A stretch of 64,000 nucleotides of DNA, taken from positions 56,997 through 120,996 of the forward strand of contig DAIDGU010000042.1 in the NCBI GenBank assembly GCA_027459785.1, given 5' to 3'. A model generated the notes under the pieces. That model ran no database searches and was not told the origin of the DNA. It saw only the letters and a program-made list of their open reading frames with translations. The translations under genes were made by a program, and so were the position numbers. This document shows, piece after piece, positions 8,455-16,357 of the stretch (positions are counted from its first letter, which is position 1; every line of letters begins with the position of its first letter). This DNA comes from Ktedonobacteria bacterium. Its GTDB lineage: Bacteria > Chloroflexota > Ktedonobacteria > Ktedonobacterales > JACDGC01.

Positions 8455-9492
8455 ATGCAGACACCACCAAACATACCCGATGCAGATATGCGCGCCTGCT
8501 TGCAGGACCGCTATGGCCTCGCTGTCGGCACGCTGGAGTTTCTGCCGTTGGGGCTTGACACCAGAGCCGGGGTGTTTCGCGCGGTGAGCGCAGGGGGCGA
8601 TAGTTATCTGATCAAAGTCAAGTCTGGCCCGTTTTATGAACTCAGTTGCCGTGTGCCGCGTTATTTGCGCGATCACGGCAGCGCCGCTGTGGTGGCACCC
8701 TTGCCGACCAGGGACAACGCTCTCTGGTGCAACCTTGGGGCGTGGACGCTGATGCTCTTTCCCTTCATCGAAGGTGTCTGCGGCTGGGAACCTGACCTGA
8801 CGGCGGCGCAGTGGCAGGATGTCGGGCGCGCTTGCAAGCAGATGCATCAGGTGCCGCTACCGGCGGCGGGCTACGCCGGGCTGCGCCAGGAGACCTTCGA
8901 TCCCAGTGAATACAGCCGGTGGTTCCATACCTTGGCGAGCCAATACATCCCCCGCGTGAGCCAAAATGACGATGAACAGCAGCAGACGTTGCGCGCGACA
9001 TGGCTGGCGCACCAGGCGACGATCCAGGCGGCGCTCACATCCCTGGAAAAGCTGGCTGGCGTGCTGCGCACGCGAGCGCTCCCCCACGTCATCTGCCATG
9101 CCGATCTGCACCCCGGCAACCTGATCCGCGATCCCGCCGACCATGTGTTCATCGTTGATTGGGACGATGTGATGCTGGCGCCGAAAGAGCGCGACTTCAT
9201 CTTCGTCGGGGATGCGCCAGCCGCTGAGACAGCCGTTCCCGCGCCATTCTTCCAGGGCTACGCGCTGCCCGCAATCGACTGGTACGCGCTCACGTACTAT
9301 CTCTGGGAACGGCTGGTGCAAGATGTCATTGAATGCGCCCGCAACGTCCTATTGCGCCCTGAACTGAGTGAAGTGACCAAGCATGAGGAAACCAGGATCT
9401 TTCAAAATATGTTCACCGCAGGCGGCATGGCCGCCATCCACGCTGCCGCCGCCCACCTCCCGGATGATCTCCGTTTCTCTGAGGAATCCTGA
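8455..9492 (+). CDS. Aminoglycoside/choline-kinase-like phosphotransferase
   Basis: 345 residues; AAGGAG sits 9 bases before the ATG. The protein-kinase-like APH fold is shown by YLIKVKSG (ATP-binding lysine strand, about residue 60), the catalytic loop CHADLHPGN (Asp217) and the metal-binding IVDWDD (about 236-240). The length and the N-terminal SYLIKVK/FYELSCRVPRYL spacing are like APH(9)-type spectinomycin kinases and related metabolite kinases. Substrate cannot be told from sequence: antibiotic, choline or another small alcohol are all possible. It stands alone with a repeat-rich leader. Confidence 0.75.
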   Translation: MQTPPNIPDADMRACLQDRYGLAVGTLEFLPLGLDTRAGVFRAVSAGGDSYLIKVKSGPFYELSCRVPRYLRDHGSAAVVAPLPTRDNALWCNLGAWTLMLFPFIEGVCGWEPDLTAAQWQDVGRACKQMHQVPLPAAGYAGLRQETFDPSEYSRWFHTLASQYIPRVSQNDDEQQQTLRATWLAHQATIQAALTSLEKLAGVLRTRALPHVICHADLHPGNLIRDPADHVFIVDWDDVMLAPKERDFIFVGDAPAAETAVPAPFFQGYALPAIDWYALTYYLWERLVQDVIECARNVLLRPELSEVTKHEETRIFQNMFTAGGMAAIHAAAAHLPDDLRFSEES

Positions 9493-9507
9493 TACCAGGC
9501 TGTCCCA

Positions 9508-9536
9508 TTGTGCGCCGCTCGCTGAAACGGTATAAT
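9508..9536 (+). promoter_or_regulatory. Promoter candidate (consensus -10) upstream of the 871-residue membrane protein
   Basis: TTGTGC at 9508-9513, a 17-base spacer and a perfect TATAAT at 9531-9536. Confidence 0.5.
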
Positions 9537-9567
9537 CTCACTGGCTCTGTTGGCTTGCGTCGCTGCA

Positions 9568-9576
9568 TGGTATAAT
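9568..9576 (+). promoter_or_regulatory. Extended -10 promoter element TGGTATAAT
   Basis: TGGTATAAT at 9568-9576 is a consensus extended -10. Transcription would start near 9583, about 44 bases before the gene at 9627. The same GCATGGTATAAT string occurs before the DinB gene near 56017-56028. Confidence 0.5.
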
Positions 9577-9626
9577 CCATGCTATGAATTGAGTGGCGAG
9601 AGAGCGATCCTTTTAGGGGGATGATC

Positions 9627-12239
9627 ATGGCTCAGGCACAACCGCGCACGCAAGTGGCACTCCTAGGCACCGTCGTGCTACTGCTGGATGACGAGGCGGA
9701 AGCGATTGGCACGCAATTGTTGCGGCTCTGTCAGACGCTCGATCCGCTGGCCCAGGCGCGGCTGCGCATCTTGCGGGTCAGCCGCAATCAGGGGCAATTG
9801 CAGGCGATGAGCTTTACCACGGAAGATCGCCAGTTGGTGGCTGTGGAAACGGCGCAACGTGCCGCCAACAGCTATCCCCCGCTGACCATGAGCGATCCCA
9901 ATCTCACGCAGGTCGTCGGTCCCACTTCGACCCCGCGCGTGAGCTACGGTGTGGCGCAGCCTTTCGAGGTGGCGCTACGCGGTGCGCTGCAGGAGGCGTT
10001 GCGCAACGGCGGCACAGGACCGCTGGCCGAGCGCGGCTTCGCGCTGGTGCCGAACGAGATGGCCGTGCATATCGTCGGGCGCATCGATTCGCCCCTGCTG
10101 GCCGATGTCGCCTACAGCACTCATGACATTACGCGCACCGTCTCCGCCCAGTCGGATGCTCGCCGCTTCGCGCTGCTCGTCGCCGCATCCCCCGTCGGCG
10201 AGGTGGAACGTGCGGCCTCGCCCAGCATCCGCACCTCGCGCCCCACGTCCGTACCTCCCCCCGGCACCACCACCTGGCAAGCCGAGGCCCAGCAACAGCC
10301 CTGGCGCGATCTGCTTTCCTGGGCGAATGGTGAGCCGCCGCTACTCTATACCTTTATGTTCGAGGCATGGGACGAGGCCGGTCGGTTCCACGAGCGCGCC
10401 CAACTGCATTACGCCGTCGCCGAGGCGCTCTTTGCCCTGTTCGCCACCGGCATGCTGGATCAGCGTGAACTGCGCGAGGCGCTGGACCTTTCGACCGCCG
10501 CGCTGGAAGATCACCAGAGTTTGATGCGCATCGGCTCCATCGGCACCTCACTGATCACCTCGCCGACGCAAGGCATGGTCGATTACCTGACCCATCGCCT
10601 GGCGGCGGAGATGTTGCTGCGGCGCGGCCTGCTGGGCGAAGAGGGCGGCATGCTCGCGCCGGAACTACGCGCCGCCATCCCCGAACAGGCCCGCCAAGAC
10701 GCCGAACGCTGGCTGACGGGAACGTGGCAGATGCGCCTGCTGCCGGACCTCTATCCGCTGCCCAAACGCTTGCCGACTCGTGAGATGGCCGATGGTTCGC
10801 GTGGCACCTGGCACCCGTTGGCCCTGAGTACGGCCAGCCCCAACCATGAGCCGCTGACCTGGCGCTGGGAGCGCAGCCGCCTGCCACTGGACGAAGAGAA
10901 TTTCTGGAACCTGGCGATGCAGCACGAGGTTGAAACGACCGCCGACGCGCAAACCTGGCAGCACCAGGCCGAGGCGGCTTATGACGCCGTCGGGCGCGAG
11001 ATGCAGCAGCAACTTGATGCCGCAATCGCGGCGCGCACGCTGGAGCCAGAGGGCATCGAGCGCGCGACGGTGTTCACCCAGACGGTGCGCCAATTGCTGG
11101 CCGACGAACGCGACCGCCTGGCGAAAGATGACGCCGAGCAGCAGCGTTACCTGGACGCGCACTATCGTCGCTTCGAGGAGCAGGTGCGGCGCACCCATCA
11201 TAATAATGGCATCCCCACGCGCCAAAATCCCCCCGACCGCCCCGGCGTGCCGCTGTTGCCGCGCAACCTGGAGGCGCTGACCCACGAGGTGCTGGATACG
11301 AAGGCGGATCGCGTCCCCATGCCGGTGACGTTGATCACGGTGGCGCTGGTGGTGATGCTGTTCGGCGCGGTCGCGGCGGCAGCGGTCCCCGCCATTCCCG
11401 GCTTCGCGCAGTGGCCGGCAATGCTGCACACGCTTTTCGCTGGCACAAACCACACCTGGTTTGGCGCGCTGGCGGGCCTGGTGCTGTTCGCGGTGGCCTC
11501 CGCTGGCGCGCTGGTGCGGCTGATCGCGCTGCGCCGCTGGCAACGCCGCTTCGCTGGCGAACGGCTGCTGCTGCGGCTGTCGGAGGCGAAGGCATGGGAG
11601 CGCGAACAACACCTGCGCGTCATCGACATGATCTTGCAAGACCTGGACCGCGAGCGCCAACACCTGAGCGTGTGGACGCAAGAGATCCGCGCCGAGGCCG
11701 ACGAACTGGCGCAGCGCGCCGCGCGGTTGGCGGCGGATTACACGTCCGCCCCGACGCTCTCGCGCGATGTTTTCGTTTCCCAGGGCGAGATCTGGGAGGG
11801 GACGAACCCCGACGCGCTCTATTTGCAGGTGCGCCAGCGCCAGCCGGAACCCAAGCTGGTGACGGGCTTCCTACAATATGTTGGCGCGCACGCGCAGGGC
11901 GTGCCAGAGGCGCTGGCCCAGCAACGCCTGGGCAACCTGGCGCTGGCCTATATGCACGACCACCTGCGCACGAACGGCGAAGATCCCTTCGCCATGTGGT
12001 CGCAGCAAACGGCGGAAGCGACGCTGGACCGCGCCGTGCAAGCGGCCCGCGCTGCCATGCAGCCGCACGCCGCCGGGCGTCCCATCGGTCATTTCGCGGG
12101 GCTGATGGTTCACCCCGCCGTGCCGTGGCTGCCCAAAGCGGCGCACGAAGAACATATCGTCGTTTTGCCCGCACCAACCACGCGCTGGTGTTTCGTGGCA
12201 CGTGTCCTCACACGCGCACGGCATCCCTTAGTAGGCTGA
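9627..12239 (+). CDS. Large membrane-anchored protein of unknown function
   Basis: 870 residues from the ATG at 9627; this was chosen because AGGGGG lies 6 bases before it, whereas the ATG at 9621 abuts the G run. I do not recognise the family. The first 560 residues look globular to alpha-helical with charged stretches (about 420-510 is rich in E/Q/R and probably helical or coiled). Two hydrophobic helices follow at about 563-590 and 613-638 (VTLITVALVVMLFGAVAAAAV and WFGALAGLVLFAVASAGALV). A second coiled region comes next (about 640-690) and then a soluble C-terminal domain. N- and C-terminal parts would lie on the same side of the membrane. The downstream small membrane protein may be a partner. 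Confidence 0.6.
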   Translation: MAQAQPRTQVALLGTVVLLLDDEAEAIGTQLLRLCQTLDPLAQARLRILRVSRNQGQLQAMSFTTEDRQLVAVETAQRAANSYPPLTMSDPNLTQVVGPTSTPRVSYGVAQPFEVALRGALQEALRNGGTGPLAERGFALVPNEMAVHIVGRIDSPLLADVAYSTHDITRTVSAQSDARRFALLVAASPVGEVERAASPSIRTSRPTSVPPPGTTTWQAEAQQQPWRDLLSWANGEPPLLYTFMFEAWDEAGRFHERAQLHYAVAEALFALFATGMLDQRELREALDLSTAALEDHQSLMRIGSIGTSLITSPTQGMVDYLTHRLAAEMLLRRGLLGEEGGMLAPELRAAIPEQARQDAERWLTGTWQMRLLPDLYPLPKRLPTREMADGSRGTWHPLALSTASPNHEPLTWRWERSRLPLDEENFWNLAMQHEVETTADAQTWQHQAEAAYDAVGREMQQQLDAAIAARTLEPEGIERATVFTQTVRQLLADERDRLAKDDAEQQRYLDAHYRRFEEQVRRTHHNNGIPTRQNPPDRPGVPLLPRNLEALTHEVLDTKADRVPMPVTLITVALVVMLFGAVAAAAVPAIPGFAQWPAMLHTLFAGTNHTWFGALAGLVLFAVASAGALVRLIALRRWQRRFAGERLLLRLSEAKAWEREQHLRVIDMILQDLDRERQHLSVWTQEIRAEADELAQRAARLAADYTSAPTLSRDVFVSQGEIWEGTNPDALYLQVRQRQPEPKLVTGFLQYVGAHAQGVPEALAQQRLGNLALAYMHDHLRTNGEDPFAMWSQQTAEATLDRAVQAARAAMQPHAAGRPIGHFAGLMVHPAVPWLPKAAHEEHIVVLPAPTTRWCFVARVLTRARHPLVG

Positions 12240-12256
12240 GACCAACCCAAAACTCC

Positions 12257-12313
12257 AGTCCGCGCAGGCGGACTTCGTAGCGTAGCTCTTAGGCGCGCAA
12301 ATTGGTTTCAATC
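12257..12313 (-). repeat. Dispersed hairpin repeat, family A, copy 1
   Basis: Read on the minus strand it runs ATTGAAACC, GCGCCTAAG and CGAAG, then a perfect 7-bp hairpin AGTCCGC-CTGC-GCGGACT (12274-12257). Copies of the same module occur near 37968-38122 and 45429-45484. Confidence 0.7.
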
Positions 12314-12402
12314 AATATCGCCCGCGTCCCTGGCACGATTACAATCGCCCGCGTCCCTGACGCGCCATGATGCTAGCAAACAAGAAGGCGAGGAGTAAAA
12401 AT

Positions 12403-12948
12403 ATGCATTTGCGAGGTGAACGCCGCCGCGCGGTGGCGCTGGCGAGCCTGGTCTCCTTCGCCGTCTATGTGCTGGCGGTGGCGCTGGCCAGCCTGAATAA
12501 CCTGCCGGTGGGGCAGAGTTTCGCGCGGCTGGTGGCACAGCCGGTGTGGCTGCAACTGGCGTTGCTCGCGCCGGTGTGGTTCGGCGTATGGCTTTTCGCG
12601 CTGGCTCAGCGCCAGATGATCGCGCAGGACGAGGGCGCGTATCGCGCGCTGCTGGCCGTCTCGCATACGCGCGGGATGGGCGGTCCCGGCCTGCTGCTGG
12701 GCGCGCTGGTGCTGCTGCTGGTCGCTGGTGGCTATCTGCTGAACGTGCTGACGCCCGCCGTGAGCATCACGGGCCTGCTGGGCGCGCTGTATCTCATCGC
12801 GCTGGGGCTGCCCAACGCGCCGGCGGCGCACTACGACTTCCGCCCGCCCGCCACGCCCTACTATCCGCCAGATAACATGCCGGTAAACCAGGCACAGATG
12901 CTGCCGCCCGGCCCCGCACGCGGGCGCATCATCGACGCGAATCGCTGA
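12403..12948 (+). CDS. Small multi-pass membrane protein, unknown function
   Basis: 181 residues starting MHLRGERRRAVALASLVSF; AGGAG lies 7 bases before this ATG, favouring it over the ATG at 12367. Four hydrophobic segments are visible (about 9-30, 43-66, 88-108, 114-132), followed by a proline-rich cytoplasmic-looking tail (FRPPATPYYPPDNMP). No family is recognised. It follows the large membrane protein in the same direction across a repeat-containing gap of 163 bases, so joint function is possible but unproven. Confidence 0.6.
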   Translation: MHLRGERRRAVALASLVSFAVYVLAVALASLNNLPVGQSFARLVAQPVWLQLALLAPVWFGVWLFALAQRQMIAQDEGAYRALLAVSHTRGMGGPGLLLGALVLLLVAGGYLLNVLTPAVSITGLLGALYLIALGLPNAPAAHYDFRPPATPYYPPDNMPVNQAQMLPPGPARGRIIDANR

Positions 12949-13005
12949 GCTTCGGCAGCTTTTCTCGCAAGGACTGTGTTCGGGTGGCAGGTGCATAGGT
13001 GCGTT

Positions 13006-16000
13006 ATGGCGAGTCTCAGCCGCTTCTTGCAGCGAATCTTCGGGCAACATTCCGTTGCTGCCCCATCCCAGGTGGGGTCGCACCAACGTGAGCCGGCGGC
13101 GTTACAGCAGCCTTTCCGCGTCCTCATCTTCGACTGGGACGGCACGGCGGTCGCCAATCGCCAGGAAGACGCGACGGAACTGGCGCGGCTCAGCGGCGCT
13201 TTGGTCGATCTGCACGTCTGGCTGGTGGTGGTAACGGGGACCAATTTCGGCAACATCGACCGGCAATACTGCCAGAAGGTCGATCCGGCGTTGCGCCATC
13301 ACCTGATCATCTGTGTCAATCGCGGCTCGGAGGTGTACGGCTTCGACCACACCGGGCAAGCGGTGCGGCGTTATCTGCGCCTGGCCACGCCGGCGGAAGA
13401 CCGCGCCATGACGGCGGTGGTAGATGGCATCGCCGCCAAGCTGCAAAATACCTATGGGCTGCATGTCGGCGTTGTCTATGATCGCCTCAATCGCCGCAAG
13501 ATCGATCTCATCCCCGAACCGGCCTGGGCCGATCCCCCTAAAGCCAAGATCGCGCAACTCTTGCAAGCCGTCAACCAGCGCCTCGCCGCCGCCCATGTGC
13601 CAGACGGCATCCAGGGGGTGGTGCGCATGACGGAGGAACTGGCTAAAGCGCAGGGATTGGATGCGCGCATCACCAGCGATACCAAGCATATCGAGATCGG
13701 CCTGACCGACAAAGCGGATGCCATCGCGTGGGTCAAGCATGACCTGATCCAGCCGGAGGGTATTCCCTGGCACGATGTGCTGATCGCCGGCGATGAGCTA
13801 GGCCCGATCGGCGGCTTCGAGGGCAGCGACAACCGTCTGCGCGTCGGCGTGGCGGATGCTGTGGTCGTCTCGGTGGGCGTGGAACCGAACGGCGTGCCGC
13901 CGGGGGTGATCGCGCTCGGCGGCGGGCCGCCGCGCTTCCGGCAACTGCTGGCGGAACAGATCGCACAGCACCTGGCGCAGCCCCATTTCGTGACGGATCA
14001 AGCCCGCGCTGATCGGCGTGAGGCCATCGCCACCGCTCTCGCCACTGCCCCCGCTCCTGGTTGGAGCCTGCTCATCCCCACCTTCGACCCGGCGCGCGAG
14101 CCGGTGGATGAAAGCCTGCTGACGCTGGGCAACGGTGCAATGGGCATGCGTGGTGCGCTGGCGCTCCCTTCCCCGGTCTCCACGCCGCTCAACCTCATCG
14201 CGGGCCTTTTCGCGGATGATGCGCGAAACCTGCCGGTGCTGGCCTCCGCGCCGGACTGGGCGCGGCTGGCCGTGGCCGTAGACGACGCGCCGCTCACGGT
14301 GGCTGACGGCGCGACGGTGACGCGCACGCTCGACCTGCGCCGCAGCCTGCTCGTCACTGAATATCGCTGGCAACCGCAGGCGGACCAGACGATCACCGTG
14401 CAGACCCTGCGCGGCGTCTCGCTCGCCAACCGCGCGCTGACATGGCAGATCGGGCGGCTGGACGTGGCGCAGCCAGCGGCGCTCAGCCTGGCGGCGTGGT
14501 TGGCCCCCCTTGATCCCTTGTTGCTGCCGCAGCGCGACGGCGTGGTGCTGCAAACCTGGCAGACCACCGGCGCGCGGCATACCCTCAGCGTCGCCAGCAC
14601 CGCCTTACTGGATCTGTCGGAACGGCTGATCACGCCAGCAGCCCTTCAGAAGCAGGCATATCGCCGCTGGGAATGGCCGGCGCAGCCCGGCCAACCGGCG
14701 ATGTTCTATCGCCTGACAACTTTCGTGCGCGACGATACCAGCAAATCAGTCGGCGCGGGCGCACTGAACGCGCTTTTCCGCGCCCGGCGCATGGATCCAG
14801 CGGATCTTTTCGAGGCGCACGTGCGCGCCTGGGAGGATCGCTGGCAGGCATCCGATATCGCGCTCAGCGGCGATGATGCCGCGCAAACAGCCTTGCGCTT
14901 CGCTCTTTTTCAGCTGAACAGCGCCGCCAATCCCGACGATCCGCACGTCTCTGTCGGCGCGAAGGCGCTCACGGGGCCGGGCTACCATGGGCATGTCTTC
15001 TGGGATACGGAGATCTTCCTCCTGCCGTATTACACGCTCACCTGGCCCGCCGCTGCCGAGGCGATGTTGCGCTATCGCTACCTGACGCTGCCGGCGGCCC
15101 GCGCCAAGGCGGCACGGCTGGGTTATCGCGGCGCGCTGTATGCCTGGGAATCCGCCGACACGGGCGCGGAGGCGACGCCGGATAGCGTGGTCGATCCTAC
15201 CGGCAAGACCATCCCGGTCTACAGCGGGCGCGACGAGCAACACATCAGCGCCGATATCGCCTATGCCGTCTGGCAATACTGGACGGCGACCGATGATTAT
15301 AGCTTTTTCCTTGAGGCTGGCGCGGAGATCATCCTGGAAACGGCGCGTTTCTGGGCCAGCCGCGCGGCGCTGGAAGCCGACGGGCGCTATCACATTCGCC
15401 ACGTCATCGGCCCGGACGAATATCACGAAGATGTCGATGATAATGCCTTTACGAACAACATGGCGCGCTGGAATCTGTTGCGCGGCCTGGACGTGGCGGA
15501 GCTGCTGGCGACGCGCTGGCCCGCTCGCTGGGAGGCGCTGCGCACGCACCTGGGGCTGACATCCGACGAACTGGCGCAGTGGCGCGAGGTCGCCGCGCGT
15601 ATCTTCACCGGCCTGGACGCCGCGACGGGCGTCTTCGCGCAATTCTCCGGCTACGACCAGCGCGAACCGATTGACCTGACCCAGTATGCCGACCGCACGC
15701 AGCCGATGGATGTGGTGCTGGGCCACGAACGCATCGGGCAGACCCAGGTGGTCAAACAGGCGGACGTGGTGATGTTGCTGGCGTTGCTATGGGACCAGTT
15801 CAACCCAGCGGTGCGCGCCGCAAACTTCCGCTACTACGAGCCGCGCACCGGCCACGGCAGCTCGCTCAGCCCATCGATTCACGCGCTGGTGGCGGCGCGG
15901 CTGGGCGACAACGACCTGGCCCTGCGCTATTTTCAGGATGCCAGCGCCATCGACAACGCCGACCGCAACGGCAATGAAGCCGACGGCGTGCATATCGCCA

Positions 16001-16311
16001 CGCAGGGCGGTCTGTGGCAGGCGGCACTCCTGGGCTTCGCCGGCGTGCAGATCCGCGACGACGGCCTGCATATCGAACCGCATCTGCCGGCGACCTGGGC
16101 CACGCTGCGCTTCCCGCTGCACTGGCGCGGTCGCCAACTCACCCTCACGCTCACCCGCGATCCGCTCGCCATCGCCATCACCCTCCGTGGTCGCCCGCTG
16201 GACATCTACCTCGGCCCCACGCTGGTTCACCTGACGGCAGAGCAAGAGCGCCGCTATCAATGGGACGCCGCCGCCGGCGAGTGGCGCGCGGCTCAACCAG
16301 GGGCGCGATGA
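13006..16311 (+). CDS. HAD phosphatase fused to glycoside hydrolase family 65 disaccharide phosphorylase
   Basis: 1101 residues from the ATG at 13006 (AGGTG just upstream; a GTG at 12976 is an alternative). Residues about 35-320 form a HAD-type domain: FDWDGTAV with nucleophile Asp43, a VVTGTNF motif II region and the late IAGDELGPIGG motif with GVADAV. Residues about 350-1100 are a GH65 enzyme: N-terminal super-sandwich, (alpha/alpha)6 barrel with GYHGHVFWDTEIFLLPYY, the acid loop GRDEQHISADIAYA (Glu744 candidate) and HVIGPDEYHEDVDDNAFTNN, then small C-terminal sheets. GH65 enzymes phosphorolyse maltose, trehalose, kojibiose or nigerose. A fused HAD suggests handling of the sugar phosphate released. 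It converges on a secreted alpha-glucan enzyme. Confidence 0.88.
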   Translation: MASLSRFLQRIFGQHSVAAPSQVGSHQREPAALQQPFRVLIFDWDGTAVANRQEDATELARLSGALVDLHVWLVVVTGTNFGNIDRQYCQKVDPALRHHLIICVNRGSEVYGFDHTGQAVRRYLRLATPAEDRAMTAVVDGIAAKLQNTYGLHVGVVYDRLNRRKIDLIPEPAWADPPKAKIAQLLQAVNQRLAAAHVPDGIQGVVRMTEELAKAQGLDARITSDTKHIEIGLTDKADAIAWVKHDLIQPEGIPWHDVLIAGDELGPIGGFEGSDNRLRVGVADAVVVSVGVEPNGVPPGVIALGGGPPRFRQLLAEQIAQHLAQPHFVTDQARADRREAIATALATAPAPGWSLLIPTFDPAREPVDESLLTLGNGAMGMRGALALPSPVSTPLNLIAGLFADDARNLPVLASAPDWARLAVAVDDAPLTVADGATVTRTLDLRRSLLVTEYRWQPQADQTITVQTLRGVSLANRALTWQIGRLDVAQPAALSLAAWLAPLDPLLLPQRDGVVLQTWQTTGARHTLSVASTALLDLSERLITPAALQKQAYRRWEWPAQPGQPAMFYRLTTFVRDDTSKSVGAGALNALFRARRMDPADLFEAHVRAWEDRWQASDIALSGDDAAQTALRFALFQLNSAANPDDPHVSVGAKALTGPGYHGHVFWDTEIFLLPYYTLTWPAAAEAMLRYRYLTLPAARAKAARLGYRGALYAWESADTGAEATPDSVVDPTGKTIPVYSGRDEQHISADIAYAVWQYWTATDDYSFFLEAGAEIILETARFWASRAALEADGRYHIRHVIGPDEYHEDVDDNAFTNNMARWNLLRGLDVAELLATRWPARWEALRTHLGLTSDELAQWREVAARIFTGLDAATGVFAQFSGYDQREPIDLTQYADRTQPMDVVLGHERIGQTQVVKQADVVMLLALLWDQFNPAVRAANFRYYEPRTGHGSSLSPSIHALVAARLGDNDLALRYFQDASAIDNADRNGNEADGVHIATQGGLWQAALLGFAGVQIRDDGLHIEPHLPATWATLRFPLHWRGRQLTLTLTRDPLAIAITLRGRPLDIYLGPTLVHLTAEQERRYQWDAAAGEWRAAQPGAR

Positions 16312-16357
16312 ATCGCGCCCCGCACACATCAACCTGGCAGGATCAATTCTGCCAGGT
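16300..16357. terminator. Bidirectional hairpins between the convergent glucan genes
   Basis: Two perfect inverted repeats: GGGGCGCGAT at 16300-16309 with ATCGCGCCCC at 16312-16321, and ACCTGGCA at 16332-16339 with TGCCAGGT at 16350-16357. They overlap the two stop codons. No T run follows, so they may act as a two-way barrier rather than a classical intrinsic terminator. Confidence 0.5.

Noticed and set aside
9621..9626. ATG at 9621 as start of the large membrane protein
   Set aside because: The G-rich ribosome binding site abuts it with no spacer; the ATG at 9627 has a 6-base spacing.
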